A DNA stretch of 64,000 bases, taken from NCBI RefSeq assembly GCF_037023725.1, contig NZ_CP146077.1:2455001-2519000 (forward strand), read 5' to 3'. Position numbers and translations under genes: made by a program. Below, in pieces: positions 54,811 to 64,000 of the stretch. Numbering within the stretch: the first letter of the stretch is position 1; each line of letters begins with the position of its first letter. The DNA is from Pseudomonas bubulae (GTDB lineage Bacteria; Pseudomonadota; Gammaproteobacteria; Pseudomonadales; Pseudomonadaceae). The notes under the pieces were generated by a model. That model worked only from the letters and a program-made list of their open reading frames with translations. It was not told where the DNA came from and did no database searches.

Positions 54811-54998
54811 TCTTTGTTACTCCTAGAAGCTTGCTCTTGCTCGACGTGCTTGATGGCTTCGGGATCATCCTTGAACGGCAACAGGGTCGCGTCGTCAAAT
54901 TCTGACTTGCGTCGCGGGCTGAATACCCACAATGCCAAACCGATAAAAGCCACCATCACGACGACAGTGCCCAGGCCACGAATCATCCCGATATCCAT
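54807..54998 (-). CDS. ccoQ: cbb3 oxidase CcoQ (operon 1)
   Basis: 63 residues with one helix ([20 protein letters not shown]) and a basic, charged tail. CcoQ stabilises the core complex. The first residues [10 protein letters not shown] match the other copy. Codon overlap with ccoP is ATGA. Confidence 0.93.
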   Translation of the reverse strand: MDIGMIRGLGTVVVMVAFIGLALWVFSPRRKSEFDDATLLPFKDDPEAIKHVEQEQASRSNKE

Positions 54999-55003
54999 TC
55001 AGA

Positions 55004-55615
55004 TCACCGTTTGCTTTTGATGATGGTGCCCAAGCCCTGGAGGTAAGCCACCAGTGCGTCCATTTCGGTTTTGCCCTTCACTGCATCCTTGGCCCCGGCG
55101 ATGTCTTCGTCGGTGTAAGGGACGCCAAGCGTGCGCAAGACTTCCATTTTTTTCGCGGTGTCCTTGCCGTCCAGCTTGCGCTCAACAAGGAACGGGTAAG
55201 CCGGCATGATCGATTCGGGCACGACGTTGCGCGGGTTATACAAGTGCGCGCGCTGCCAGTCATCGGAGTAACGCCCGCCCACTCGGGCCAGGTCCGGGCC
55301 GGTGCGTTTGGAGCCCCACAGGAACGGGTGGTCCCACACGCTTTCACCGGCAACCGAATAGTGGCCATAGCGTTCGGTTTCGGCACGGAACGGACGGATC
55401 ATCTGCGAGTGGCAGCCGACACAGCCGTTGGCGATATAAATGTCACGGCCTTCCAGTTCCAGCGCGCTACGCGGCTTCATGCCCTCGACCGGGGTGTTGG
55501 TCACGTCCTGGAAGAACAGCGGAACGATTTGGGTAAGGCCGCCGATGCTCACGGCGATAACCATGAAGAAGGCCATCAGGCCGATGTTCTTCTCGATTGT
55601 TTCGTGCTTGATCAT
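55004..55615 (-). CDS. ccoO: cbb3 oxidase subunit II, CcoO (operon 1)
   Basis: 203 residues. Single N-terminal membrane helix and one c-type heme [31 protein letters not shown] carries the likely Met ligand region. Its start shares a base with the ccoN stop (TGATG). Confidence 0.96.
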   Translation of the reverse strand: MIKHETIEKNIGLMAFFMVIAVSIGGLTQIVPLFFQDVTNTPVEGMKPRSALELEGRDIYIANGCVGCHSQMIRPFRAETERYGHYSVAGESVWDHPFLWGSKRTGPDLARVGGRYSDDWQRAHLYNPRNVVPESIMPAYPFLVERKLDGKDTAKKMEVLRTLGVPYTDEDIAGAKDAVKGKTEMDALVAYLQGLGTIIKSKR

Positions 55616-57057
55616 CAGTGCGCTCCAACTACAGCGATCTTGGTCGCCGCTTCAGCTTCTACCGGGTTCGAGGCACGCACGGTGCGGAACACGTTGTAGG
55701 CCATGAACAGCATACCGCTGGCGAAAATGGCACCGCCAAGGGCGCGAACAATAAAGCCCGGGTGGCTGGCTTGCAGTGCTTCGACAAACGAGTAGGTCAG
55801 GGTGCCGTCGTCGTTGATCGCACGCCACATCAGGCCCTGGGTGATGCCGTTGACCCACATCGAGGCGATGTAGAGCACGGTACCGATAGTCGCCAGCCAG
55901 AAGTGAACGTTGATCAGGCCGGTGCTGTACATCTGCTTCTGGCCATAGACTTTGGGGATCATGTGGTACATGGCACCGATCGAAATCATCGCCACCCAGC
56001 CCAGAGCGCCGGCGTGTACGTGGCCGATGGTCCAGTCGGTGTAGTGCGACAGCGCGTTGACGGTCTTGATCGCCATCATCGGGCCTTCGAAGGTCGACAT
56101 GCCGTAGAAGGCCAGGGATACCACGAGGAAGCGCAGGATCGGGTCGGTGCGCAGCTTATGCCAGGCGCCCGAGAGGGTCATCATGCCGTTGATCATGCCG
56201 CCCCAGCTGGGTGCCAGCAGGATGATCGACATCGCCATGCCCAGAGACTGGGCCCAGTCCGGCAGTGCGGTGTAGTGCAAGTGGTGCGGACCGGCCCAGA
56301 TATACAGGGTGATCAGCGCCCAGAAGTGCACGATGGACAGGCGATAGGAGTAGATCGGACGTTCGGCCTGCTTGGGCACGAAGTAGTACATCATCCCCAA
56401 AAAGCCGGTAGTCAGGAAGAAACCTACCGCGTTATGGCCGTACCACCACTGAATCATGGCGTCAGTCGCACCGGCGTAAGCCGAGTAGGACTTGAAGAAG
56501 CTCACCGGCAGGGACGCGTGGTTGACGATATGCAGCATTGCCGTCACGACAATGAATGCACCGTAGAACCAGTTACCGACATAGATATGCTTGGTTTTAC
56601 GCTTGGTGATGGTGCCGAAGAACACAATGCCGTAGGTCACCCAGACAATCGCCAGCAAAATAGCCAAAGGCCATTCCAGCTCGGCGTATTCTTTGGTGGT
56701 GGTGTAACCCAGTGGCAGGGTGATGATCGCGCCGACGATAACCGCTTGCCAACCCCAGAAGGTAAACGAGGCCAGCGAATCGGAGATCAGTCGTGTCTGG
56801 CAGGTTCGCTGCACGACGTAGTAGGAGGTGCCAAACAATGCACAGCCACCAAAGGCAAAGATCACAAGGTTGGTATGCAGGGGACGCAGACGGCCGAAGG
56901 TTGTCCACTCGAGGCCAAGGTTCAATTCAGGCCACACAAGCTGTGACGCGATGAAAACCCCGAGCCCCATGCCAAGGATCCCCCAGACCACCGTCATGAT
57001 GGCGAACTGGCGGACTACCTTATAGTTATAAGCAGTCGGGCTGATTGCTGTGCTCAT
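55615..57057 (-). CDS. ccoN: cbb3 oxidase subunit I, CcoN (operon 1)
   Basis: 480 residues, twelve helices. Heme-copper core: low-spin heme His in PLHTNLVIF, CuB-related [18 protein letters not shown] and [15 protein letters not shown], and the heme-b3 ligands in [14 protein letters not shown]. It reduces oxygen and pumps protons. The middle part is nearly identical to the second copy, the ends less so. ATG 57057; a degenerate ANR box lies upstream. Confidence 0.97.
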   Translation of the reverse strand: MSTAISPTAYNYKVVRQFAIMTVVWGILGMGLGVFIASQLVWPELNLGLEWTTFGRLRPLHTNLVIFAFGGCALFGTSYYVVQRTCQTRLISDSLASFTFWGWQAVIVGAIITLPLGYTTTKEYAELEWPLAILLAIVWVTYGIVFFGTITKRKTKHIYVGNWFYGAFIVVTAMLHIVNHASLPVSFFKSYSAYAGATDAMIQWWYGHNAVGFFLTTGFLGMMYYFVPKQAERPIYSYRLSIVHFWALITLYIWAGPHHLHYTALPDWAQSLGMAMSIILLAPSWGGMINGMMTLSGAWHKLRTDPILRFLVVSLAFYGMSTFEGPMMAIKTVNALSHYTDWTIGHVHAGALGWVAMISIGAMYHMIPKVYGQKQMYSTGLINVHFWLATIGTVLYIASMWVNGITQGLMWRAINDDGTLTYSFVEALQASHPGFIVRALGGAIFASGMLFMAYNVFRTVRASNPVEAEAATKIAVVGAH

Positions 57058-57141
57058 TCTAAGGTTCCACGGTTTAGGTATTTTATTAGGATAAAAATCG
57101 GTCGCAAGTATGTATAAAGCGTAGGGCTATTGCAACGAACC

Positions 57142-57155
57142 ATGACCCCGGTCAA
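57142..57155 (-). promoter_or_regulatory. Degenerate ANR box upstream of cco1
   Basis: ATGACCCCGGTCAA on the plus strand, TTGACCGGGGTCAT read towards ccoN. 22 bases further lies CTTTAT, with TATACA just beyond, so a -10 is available. One half site is good, the other weak, which fits weaker or constitutive control. Confidence 0.55.
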
Positions 57156-57526
57156 TGCTTTCCAAGGCTTGTTCTGCGGCCTTTCCATGCGCGGAGTAAG
57201 GTCAAAGTGACCTCGCCAAAAACGCCGCATGCAGGGCAAAAGTGGAGGGGTCGAGGCGGGCGGGTTGAGGTGGGGGGCAAGGCGCGGCAAACATCGTAAT
57301 GCACGATAGCCGGTGCAAACCCACCATTGTGGCCCGTAACGCTGCCCTTCAACTTACCGGTTAGTTTCACTTGACGTGGCGCTGCACAGATCCGGCTCAC
57401 ACAAGCGTTGAGCTTAGTCCTGAATGGCGGGAGAGCAATGGCGGGGCTGAAAGAGGTGCGACACTTGGTCGCGCTTTGAGGCGGGAACTGCCGCACCAAA
57501 ATGATGCGGCAGGAAATGTCCGGTAA
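57156..57526. other. Gap between cco1 promoter and cco2 end
   Basis: About 370 bases without a gene. It holds a GGTCA-AAG-TGACC palindrome (57200-57212) and an 8-bp hairpin CTGCCGCA/TGCGGCAG (57488-57495 with 57505-57512) just after the ccoP stop of operon 2. The hairpin lacks a clear T run on the minus strand. Nothing else recognised. Confidence 0.5.
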
Positions 57527-58465
57527 TTATTCGGCTATTTTTTCCTCTTGATTACCGTGTGACAAGCTGAACACGTAGGCCGCCAGCAGCTGCACCTTGT
57601 CGTTGCCCAGCAAATCGTTTTGCGCAGGCATGTGGCCCTGACGGCCATGGCGAATGGTTTGTTGCAATTGCGCCAGGCTGGTGCCGTAGATAAAACCGGC
57701 AGGTTGGGTCAGGTCTGGCGCGCCCATCAGCGGCATGCCTTTACTGTTTGCCCCGTGGCAGGCCACGCAAGTGGTTTCGTAGGCTTGCTTGCCAGCCGTC
57801 AGATCGACAGTGGCGCCTTCAGGGAGGGGCAGGCCCGCCAGGTCGTGGCGTACATAGGCGGCGACGTTTTTGACTCCGTTTTCACCCAGTACTTCACCCC
57901 AGGCCGGCATTGCCGCGATGCGACCGCCCATGATGGTGGCCTTGATCGTGTCGGCGTCGCCGCCCCAGCGCCAGGTGTTGTCGGCCAGGTTAGGGAAGCC
58001 GAAAGCGCCCTTGGCATCCGAGCCGTGGCACACCGAGCAGTTGGAAGCAAACAGGCGCCCGCCCATTTTCAGTGCTGCCGGATCCTGAGCGACTTGTTCA
58101 ACGGGCATGGAGGCATATTTGGCGTAGATGGGCCCAAATTTGGCGTCCGCCTTGTCCATTTCCTTTTCCCACTCATGTACACCGGTCCAGCCATTCTCAT
58201 AGCCGGGCAGCAGGCCTTTCCAGTTGCCCAGGCCCGGGTACAGGATCAGGTAGCCCACGGCAAATACCAGCGTGCCGACGAACAGCATGAACCACCATTG
58301 TGGCAGCGGGTTGTCGTACTCCTCGATGCCGTCAAAGCTGTGGCCCATGGTTTCGACCGTATCGCTTTTGGTCTCGCCCTTGCGCGTGCTGACCAGCAGC
58401 CAGGTCAGGCCGATCAGCGTGCCGATAGTCAGCACGCATATGTACAGACTCCAGAAGGTGGTCAT
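57527..58465 (-). CDS. ccoP: cbb3 oxidase subunit III, CcoP (operon 2)
   Basis: 312 residues, diheme c: [11 protein letters not shown] and [11 protein letters not shown]. The body follows the operon 1 copy but lacks the 13-residue insertion (text reads [19 protein letters not shown]). Overlaps ccoQ by 4 nt. It ends operon 2. Confidence 0.96.
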   Translation of the reverse strand: MTTFWSLYICVLTIGTLIGLTWLLVSTRKGETKSDTVETMGHSFDGIEEYDNPLPQWWFMLFVGTLVFAVGYLILYPGLGNWKGLLPGYENGWTGVHEWEKEMDKADAKFGPIYAKYASMPVEQVAQDPAALKMGGRLFASNCSVCHGSDAKGAFGFPNLADNTWRWGGDADTIKATIMGGRIAAMPAWGEVLGENGVKNVAAYVRHDLAGLPLPEGATVDLTAGKQAYETTCVACHGANSKGMPLMGAPDLTQPAGFIYGTSLAQLQQTIRHGRQGHMPAQNDLLGNDKVQLLAAYVFSLSHGNQEEKIAE

Positions 58466-58653
58466 GCTTTTTTACTCCTAGACGCTTGTTCTTTCTCGAC
58501 GTGTTGAATCGCCTCTGGATCGTCCTTGAATGCCAGTAAGGTCGCGTCTTCAAACTCCGATTTGCGTCGCGGGCTGAACACCCACAGCGCCAGGCCTATA
58601 AACGCCACGGCCACCACCACGGTACCCAGGCCGCGAATCATTCCACTACTCAT
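58462..58653 (-). CDS. ccoQ: cbb3 oxidase CcoQ (operon 2)
   Basis: 63 residues, [18 protein letters not shown] aligning without gaps to the operon 1 CcoQ; this supports 58653 as start. An ATG at 58665 with AAGAGG upstream is a strong alternative adding four residues. Confidence 0.9.
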   Translation of the reverse strand: MSSGMIRGLGTVVVAVAFIGLALWVFSPRRKSEFEDATLLAFKDDPEAIQHVEKEQASRSKKA

Positions 58654-58668
58654 CTCCAAGACCATGGC

Positions 58669-59277
58669 TCACCTCTTGCTCTTGATGGCAGTGCCCAGCA
58701 CTTGCAGGTAGGCGACCAGAGCGTCCATCTCGGTCTTGCCCTGCACGGACTGCTTGGCGTTGGCGATGTCTTCGTCGGTGTAAGGCACGCCCAGGGTGCG
58801 CATCACTTCGAGTTTTTTCTCGGTATGGCTGCTGTCTACCGGCGAGGCCACCAGCCATGGGTAAGCTGGCATTTTTGATTCGGGCACGACGTTGCGCGGG
58901 TTGTACAAGTGCGCGCGGTGCCAGTCATCCGAGTAGCGGCCACCGACGCGGGCCAGGTCCGGCCCGGTGCGCTTGGAACCCCACAGGAAGGGGTGATCCC
59001 ACACGCTCTCACCGGCTACCGAGTAGTGACCATAACGCTCGGTCTCGGCACGGAACGGACGGATCATCTGCGAGTGGCACTGCACGCAGCCTTCACGGAT
59101 GTAGATGTCGCGACCTTCCAGTTGCAGTGCGGTGTAAGGCTTCATGCCCTCCACCGGGGTGTTGGTCACGTCTTCAAAGAACAGCGGGACGATTTGCGTC
59201 AGGCCGCCCACGCTTACGCACAGGATCATCAGCAACAGCATCAGGCCGATATTTTTTTCAACGACTTCGTGTTTCAT
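58669..59277 (-). CDS. ccoO: cbb3 oxidase subunit II, CcoO (operon 2)
   Basis: 202 residues. Heme c at [15 protein letters not shown], one N-terminal helix ([19 protein letters not shown]). ATG 59277 (MKHEVVEK) has GGAG six bases upstream; TTG 59283 gives two more residues. Confidence 0.95.
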   Translation of the reverse strand: MKHEVVEKNIGLMLLLMILCVSVGGLTQIVPLFFEDVTNTPVEGMKPYTALQLEGRDIYIREGCVQCHSQMIRPFRAETERYGHYSVAGESVWDHPFLWGSKRTGPDLARVGGRYSDDWHRAHLYNPRNVVPESKMPAYPWLVASPVDSSHTEKKLEVMRTLGVPYTDEDIANAKQSVQGKTEMDALVAYLQVLGTAIKSKR

Positions 59278-59287
59278 TGCCAACTCC

Positions 59288-60712
59288 TCAGGCCATCTGC
59301 GCGGCGGCTACGACTTCAGCGGGCTCGGCGTTACGCACGGTGCGCCAAGTGTTGTAAGCCATCAGCAACATGCCGCTGAAGAAGATTGCACCACCGACCA
59401 GTCGCACGACATAACCTGGATGGCTGGCCACCAGAGTTTCGACGAAGGAGTAAGTCAGCGTGCCGTCTTCGTTGACTGCGCGCCACATCAGGCCCTGGGC
59501 AATGCCGTTGACCCACATCGAGGCGATGTAGAGCACGGTGCCGATGGTGGCCAGCCAGAAGTGCGCGTTGATCAGGCCCAGGCTGTACATCTGCGGGCGG
59601 CCGAAGATTTTCGGGATCATGTGGTACAGCGCGCCGATCGAAATCATCGCCACCCAGCCCAGGGCACCGGCGTGTACGTGGCCGATGGTCCAGTCGGTGT
59701 AGTGGGAGAGGGCGTTGACGGTCTTGATTGCCATCATCGGGCCTTCGAAGGTCGACATGCCGTAGAAGGCCAGGGACACCACGAGGAAGCGCAGGATCGG
59801 ATCGCTGCGCAGCTTATGCCAGGCGCCCGAGAGGGTCATCATGCCGTTGATCATGCCGCCCCAGCTCGGTGCCAGCAGAATCAGCGACATCACCATGCCC
59901 AGCGACTGCGCCCAGTCCGGCAGCGCGGTGTAGTGCAGGTGGTGGGGGCCCGCCCAGATGTACAGGGTGATCAATGCCCAGAAGTGCACGATGGACAGGC
60001 GATAGGAGTAGATCGGACGTTCGGCCTGTTTAGGCACGAAGTAGTACATCATCCCCAAGAAGCCAGCTGTCAGGAAAAAGCCCACAGCGTTATGCCCGTA
60101 CCACCACTGCACCATGGCGTCAGTGGCGCCACCGTAGAGCGAGTAGGACTTGGTGAAACTGACCGGAATTTCCAGGTTATTGACGATGTGCAAAATCGCC
60201 ACGGTCACGATAAACGCGCCGAAGAACCAGTTGCCCACGTAAATATGCTTGGTTTTGCGCTTCATGATCGTGCCGAAGAACACGATGGCGTAGGCCACCC
60301 AGACAATGGTGATCAAAATGTCGATCGGCCATTCCAGCTCGGCGTATTCCTTGGAGCTGGTGTAACCCAGCGGCAGGCTGATGGCCGCCAGGACGATGAC
60401 CAGCTGCCAGCCCCAGAAGGTAAACGCCGCGATTTTCGGCGAAAACAGGGTGGCCTGGCAGGTGCGTTGCACCGAGTAGAATGAGGCCGCGAACAGCGCG
60501 CAGCCGCCGAAGGCGAAAATCACCGCATTGGTGTGCAATGGGCGCAGGCGCCCGAAACTGGTCCAAGGCAAATTGAAGTTAAGTTCTGGCCAAACCAACT
60601 GCGCGGCGAGAAAAACGCCGAGCCCCATACCGACGATGCCCCAAACCACCGTCATAATGGCAAATTGGCGGACCACCTTGTAGTTATAGGCGGTACTTGT
60701 AGAAGTGTTCAT
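59288..60712 (-). CDS. ccoN: cbb3 oxidase subunit I, CcoN (operon 2)
   Basis: 474 residues, twelve helices with the heme-copper motifs listed for copy 1 ([47 protein letters not shown]). ATG 60712 (MNTSTST) is used; the open frame runs to 60823 through the ANR box and hydrolase start. First gene of operon 2. Confidence 0.97.
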   Translation of the reverse strand: MNTSTSTAYNYKVVRQFAIMTVVWGIVGMGLGVFLAAQLVWPELNFNLPWTSFGRLRPLHTNAVIFAFGGCALFAASFYSVQRTCQATLFSPKIAAFTFWGWQLVIVLAAISLPLGYTSSKEYAELEWPIDILITIVWVAYAIVFFGTIMKRKTKHIYVGNWFFGAFIVTVAILHIVNNLEIPVSFTKSYSLYGGATDAMVQWWYGHNAVGFFLTAGFLGMMYYFVPKQAERPIYSYRLSIVHFWALITLYIWAGPHHLHYTALPDWAQSLGMVMSLILLAPSWGGMINGMMTLSGAWHKLRSDPILRFLVVSLAFYGMSTFEGPMMAIKTVNALSHYTDWTIGHVHAGALGWVAMISIGALYHMIPKIFGRPQMYSLGLINAHFWLATIGTVLYIASMWVNGIAQGLMWRAVNEDGTLTYSFVETLVASHPGYVVRLVGGAIFFSGMLLMAYNTWRTVRNAEPAEVVAAAQMA

Positions 60713-60784
60713 GGTTCCCCATCCACGGTTCAGGCGCGTCAAACGCACGCCTGGAGTTATAGGCAGACTAAAAGCGAGGCAAGC

Positions 60785-61468
60785 ATGGTCGTAGCGGGCA
60801 AGGCCGGTATTGACGGGGATCAATGGGCGCAGTGCGTGCAGGACAGGGGCTGGCTGTGGAATGGCGCGTCAGCGGGTTCAACCGCGACCCTTATCCTGGC
60901 CCACGGCGCGGGTGCGCCGATGGACAGCAGCTGGATGAACGGCATGGCTGCACGCCTTGCTGCACGCGGGGTGAGCGTGTTGCGCTTCGAGTTCCCGTAT
61001 ATGGCGCAGCGCCGTCTCGATAATGGCAAAAGGCCTCCTAATCAGCAGGCGAAACTGCTCGAAAGCTGGCGTGAAGTTTTTACCGAGGTGCGACGGCATG
61101 TCGCTGGGCCATTAGCCATTGGCGGCAAGTCAATGGGTGGGCGTATGGCCAGTCTGCTGGCCGATGAGCTGCAAGTGGACGCGCTGGTGTGCCTGGGTTA
61201 TCCGTTCTATGCCGCAGGCAAGCCGGAAAAACCCCGGGTGGCGCACCTGGCTGAATTGGCAACGCCGACGTTGATCGTACAAGGCGAGCGCGATGCCTTG
61301 GGCAACCGCGAAGCGGTAGAGGCCTACACGCTGGCGCCGGGCATTGAAGTGTCGTGGCTGCTATCGGGGGATCACGACCTTAAGCCGTTGAAGGCCTCCG
61401 GGTTTACCCATGAGCAGCATCTGGATGCGGCGGCGGACCGGATTGCGCGGTGGTTGCAGCAACCTTGA
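60785..61468 (+). CDS. Alpha/beta hydrolase family protein (KANL3/Tex30-like)
   Basis: 227 residues. [19 protein letters not shown] near residue 40, [17 protein letters not shown] (nucleophile Ser in GKSMGG) near 115, [19 protein letters not shown] with the likely Asp, and GDHDLKPL with the His. Substrate unknown. Start ATG 60785 with GAGG upstream would put the ANR box inside the gene; GTG 60836 (MQDRGWLW) is a plausible later start that would avoid this. A REP-like repeat follows. Confidence 0.85.
   Translation: MVVAGKAGIDGDQWAQCVQDRGWLWNGASAGSTATLILAHGAGAPMDSSWMNGMAARLAARGVSVLRFEFPYMAQRRLDNGKRPPNQQAKLLESWREVFTEVRRHVAGPLAIGGKSMGGRMASLLADELQVDALVCLGYPFYAAGKPEKPRVAHLAELATPTLIVQGERDALGNREAVEAYTLAPGIEVSWLLSGDHDLKPLKASGFTHEQHLDAAADRIARWLQQP
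60810..60823 (-). promoter_or_regulatory. ANR box of the cco2 operon
   Basis: TTGACGGGGATCAA on the plus strand, TTGATCCCCGTCAA towards ccoN, matches the ANR consensus with one changed base. It is 98 nt before the ccoN ATG. The hexamer 22 bases further is CATGCT, a poor -10. The box falls inside the first codons of the divergent hydrolase gene. Confidence 0.8.
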
Positions 61469-61473
61469 ACAAT

Positions 61474-61514
61474 TTGTGGGAGCGAGCCTGCTCGCGATTG
61501 GATCGCTCCCACAA
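61474..61514. repeat. REP-like inverted repeat between hydrolase and aer
   Basis: TTGTGGGAGCGA (61474-61485) and TCGCTCCCACAA (61503-61514), 12-bp stem around a GCCTGCTCGCGATTGGA loop. Single, shortened REP copy between converging genes; likely shared terminator. Confidence 0.8.
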
Positions 61515-61517
61515 GGC

Positions 61518-63083
61518 TCAGCGGTTAAACCGCTCCACCAGCGAATACTGGGTGTTGACGGTCTGGGTCAGTTCTTCGCTGAGCAGCGCCGAATGCTGCG
61601 CCTGCTCTGAGGTCTGGTCAGCCAGGTCGGCAATGGTGCTGATATTGCGGCTGATTTCTTCAGCCACGGCGCTTTGCTCCTCGGTCGCTGCCGCGATCTG
61701 GGTGGTCATGTCGGTGATATTGGCCACCGCTTCGCTGATGCCCACCAGTGCCTGATCTGCTTCCAGTACCCGCGCTACGCCTTCTTCCGCCTGACGATGG
61801 CCAGCGTCCATGGTTTGCACCGCGGTGGCTGCTGTCTGCTGCAGCTTGGCGATCAGGCTGTGAATCTGCCCGGTCGAAGCGCTGGTGCGTTGCGCCAGCT
61901 GGCGCACTTCGTCAGCCACCACGGCGAAGCCCCGGCCCATTTCTCCAGCCCGTGCCGCTTCGATGGCGGCGTTCAGGGCCAGCAGGTTGGTCTGGTCGGC
62001 AATGCCCTTGATCACATCGACCACGCCGCCGATCTCGTCACTGTCCTTGGCCAGTTGCGTTACCGTGGCCCCGGTTTCACCCACCACAACCGACAGGCGC
62101 TGGATCGCTTCGCGGGTTTCGCCGGCAATATCGCGACCGCGACTGGTCAGACGGTTGGCTTCCTGGGTCGCGTCGGCAGTGCGCTGCACATGGCTGGCCA
62201 CTTCCTGGGTGGTGGCAGCCATCTGGTTGACGGCGGTAGCCACTTGCTCGGTCTCGACGCGCTGGCGCTCCAGTCCGGTCGAGCTTTTGTGTGCCAGAAT
62301 GTCGGACTGACGGGCCTGGCCGCTGAGGTGTTCGGCGGTATCCTGCAGGCGTGTCAGGCAGGTCTTCAGGCGCGCTTCCTGGCTCAGGATGGACATTTCC
62401 AGACGCGCTTGCGGGCCACGGCTGTCGGTGTACATCTGGGCAATCAACGGGTCGGAGGTGGTCTGCTCGGCCAGACGCAGCAGGCGTTTGACCCCGCGCT
62501 GTTGCCAGCTCAGGCCCAGCAGCCCCAACGGTATCGACAGCAGGGCTGCCAGGGCAAAACCCCAGCTCGAATTGAGCATGGCGCCAATCATGAAGCTCAA
62601 TTGGCTGACCAGGATAAAGGGCAGCCAGTCCTGCAGCACCGGCAGCCACTTGTCGCGCTGAGGCACCGCGGATTTGCCGCGGTTGAGGCGTGTGTACAGG
62701 GCTTCGGCGCGGCGGATCTGTTCGGCCGTTGGCTTGACCCGCACCGACTCGTAACCCACGACCTGCTCATTCTCGAAAACCGGCGTTACATAGGCGTTAA
62801 CCCAGTAATGGTCGCCGTTTTTGCAGCGGTTTTTGACGATGCCCATCCACGGCGAACCCTTTTTCAGGGTGCTCCACATATGCTCGAAGACTGCTGAGGG
62901 CACGTCCGGGTGGCGCACCAGATTGTGCGGCGCGCGTATCAGCTCCTCACGCGAAAACCCGCTGATTTCCCTGAACGCATCGTTGCAGTAGGTGATCACG
63001 CCTTTGGCATCGGTCGTGGAAATCAACCGTTGTTGCGCGGGGAATGTGCGTTCGCGTTGAGTGATGGGCTGGTTGTTACGCAT
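61518..63083 (-). CDS. aer: PAS-containing methyl-accepting receptor (Aer type)
   Basis: 521 residues. N-terminal PAS domain ([20 protein letters not shown], then [13 protein letters not shown]) likely bound to FAD, as in energy taxis receptor Aer. Two short hydrophobic helices near 150-200 ([33 protein letters not shown]). C-terminal signalling hairpin with [20 protein letters not shown] and [20 protein letters not shown]. It signals to CheA/CheW. In P. aeruginosa aer also lies near cco genes. Confidence 0.93.
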   Translation of the reverse strand: MRNNQPITQRERTFPAQQRLISTTDAKGVITYCNDAFREISGFSREELIRAPHNLVRHPDVPSAVFEHMWSTLKKGSPWMGIVKNRCKNGDHYWVNAYVTPVFENEQVVGYESVRVKPTAEQIRRAEALYTRLNRGKSAVPQRDKWLPVLQDWLPFILVSQLSFMIGAMLNSSWGFALAALLSIPLGLLGLSWQQRGVKRLLRLAEQTTSDPLIAQMYTDSRGPQARLEMSILSQEARLKTCLTRLQDTAEHLSGQARQSDILAHKSSTGLERQRVETEQVATAVNQMAATTQEVASHVQRTADATQEANRLTSRGRDIAGETREAIQRLSVVVGETGATVTQLAKDSDEIGGVVDVIKGIADQTNLLALNAAIEAARAGEMGRGFAVVADEVRQLAQRTSASTGQIHSLIAKLQQTAATAVQTMDAGHRQAEEGVARVLEADQALVGISEAVANITDMTTQIAAATEEQSAVAEEISRNISTIADLADQTSEQAQHSALLSEELTQTVNTQYSLVERFNR

Positions 63084-63163
63084 GTCGTTTCAATCCGCAA
63101 GACTTTGACAGGCTGTCGGCATGCTCAAGGAATTGTTTAATTTATATTTCAGGCCCCTGGCCT

Positions 63164-63955
63164 TCAGGGGGCGAGCATCGGGTAGGTAAAAAACAGGAAA
63201 TGCAGCACATTGAGGCCAAAGTGGGTGGCGATCGCCGCACCCAGCCCGCCAAAGCGGTAGGCCAGGCCGTAACCGACACCGGCCAGCCCGGCCAGTAGCA
63301 TCCATTGCCAGCCGGCGGGTGCATGGGCCAGGCCAAACAGTATCGAGGCCAGCACCAGCGCAATGCTCTGCCCATGGGGCAGCAACTTGAACTTGCGGCT
63401 AAGTCCGCCCTGGATGTAACCGCGAAACAGCGCTTCTTCAACCAGGGTGACCAGCAGTAGATTATTCAGCAGCCAGAGGGTGCTCTGATGAGGCCATTTC
63501 GGTGCCCAGGCAATCATGCCCAGCAGCATCGCTCCGCCCAGCGCCGCAATGGCGGCCAGGGCCAGACCCATTGCAGTGGCCCCCAGGGATACCCGCCAGG
63601 CAAAGCGCGGTGCTATCCAGGGGCATACCAGCAGCAGCCAGAAGCCAATCAGCGGTTTGTCCAGATTGAAGTACATCGAGAAGGGCACGGCATCAGGGGT
63701 CAGTCGCGTGGGGGTGATGGCGCGACCGTTATGGAAACCTGGCAGCCAGTGCAAGGCCAGCGCCAGCGCCAGCAGCACAAACAAGGCATGCCCGGCATAG
63801 CGCAGCAAATGGCTTTTGTTCTGCACAACGGCAAACCCGCTGACAGTCAACAAGGCTAGCGCGATGAGGGTTTGAGCGCCTAATTGCCCGTAGCTGAGGG
63901 CAAGGCCGTAGCCCAGGGTCAGTAGTGCCAGATAAGGCCAGGGCAAAGCAATCAT
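63164..63955 (-). CDS. CPBP family intramembrane metalloprotease
   Basis: 263 residues, about eight membrane helices. The family catalytic motifs are EEALFRGYIQGGL (Glu173, Glu174, Arg178), GLAHAPAGW (His211) and HFGLNVLHF. CAAX-protease and bacteriocin-processing family; substrate unknown. It is complete in the window with AAGGATTCAC before ATG 63955. Confidence 0.9.
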   Translation of the reverse strand: MIALPWPYLALLTLGYGLALSYGQLGAQTLIALALLTVSGFAVVQNKSHLLRYAGHALFVLLALALALHWLPGFHNGRAITPTRLTPDAVPFSMYFNLDKPLIGFWLLLVCPWIAPRFAWRVSLGATAMGLALAAIAALGGAMLLGMIAWAPKWPHQSTLWLLNNLLLVTLVEEALFRGYIQGGLSRKFKLLPHGQSIALVLASILFGLAHAPAGWQWMLLAGLAGVGYGLAYRFGGLGAAIATHFGLNVLHFLFFTYPMLAP

Positions 63956-64000
63956 GTGAATCCTTGCAATCGTTAAAAAACACCCCGGATCCAGTCCGGG

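Noticed and set aside
59144..60484. 446-codon forward ORF opposite ccoN2, and a similar one at 55618-56946 opposite ccoN1
   Set aside because: Both arise because the two ccoN genes share sequence and a GC-rich third-position bias; no domain is seen.
61674..62897. 407-codon forward ORF opposite aer
   Set aside because: Antisense frame; Gly/His/Gln-rich with no known fold.

Overview
The window is a contiguous piece of a Pseudomonas chromosome, most like the P. fluorescens/fragi lineage. This rests on gene order (cmk-rpsA-ihfB-O-antigen locus-wbpM; xdhABC-smc-zipA-ligA; ffs-dnaX-ybaB-recR; anr-hemN-cco genes-aer), on the REP-type palindromes scattered through it, and on protein sequences that read as Pseudomonas orthologues. 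No tRNA, rRNA, prophage, intact IS or CRISPR array was found.

Region 1 (1-3.2 kb) is housekeeping: the 3' end of cmk, rpsA with a structured leader and a strong terminator, ihfB and lapA. Region 2 (3.5-19.5 kb) is the O-antigen locus, more AT-rich than its flanks. It holds wzz, a decayed metallo-beta-lactamase/beta-CASP gene, an rfaH-type antiterminator followed by a near-perfect ops element, then rfbA-rfbC, a Wzy-like polymerase, a Wzx flippase, three glycosyltransferases, a WbpV-like reductase/epimerase, WbpL and WbpM. A reverse-strand acyltransferase closes it. This layout fits a Wzx/Wzy-dependent heteropolymeric O antigen whose first sugar is probably a 6-deoxy-HexNAc (QuiNAc or FucNAc) made by WbpM/WbpV and loaded by WbpL. 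rfbB and rfbD are missing from the locus.

Region 3 (19.9-25.4 kb) is mixed: a ComEA-like secreted DNA-binding protein, a TetR regulator, a tiny DUF2897 membrane protein, pyrF, two oxidoreductases and a BenE-family transporter. Region 4 (25.6-33.4 kb) is purine catabolism: a GntR regulator, guaD, xdhC-xdhB-xdhA (tight 8-nt overlaps) and a second GntR. Region 5 (33.4-44.2 kb) covers chromosome maintenance and division: smc, zipA, ligA, SRP RNA, dnaX, ybaB and recR, then apt on the reverse strand.

Region 6 (44.9-63.1 kb) is a micro-aerobic respiration island: anr, hemN, a TauE/SafE-family protein, ccoS, ccoI, ccoH, ccoG, a VapC/Phd toxin-antitoxin pair, two tandem ccoNOQP operons, an alpha/beta hydrolase and an Aer-type receptor. 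ANR(FNR)-type boxes can be read upstream of hemN and of both ccoN copies. Two of them (hemN and the first-described copy of ccoN) have spacing to a -10-like hexamer consistent with class II activation. A CPBP-family membrane protease ends the window.

The most rewarding items are the RfaH/ops pair, the ANR box inside the divergent hydrolase gene, the toxin-antitoxin insertion inside the cco island, the eroded MBL gene, and the missing rfbB/rfbD. I did not find a clearly undescribed multi-gene system. Protein and site identities come from recognising motifs by eye; no database search was run.
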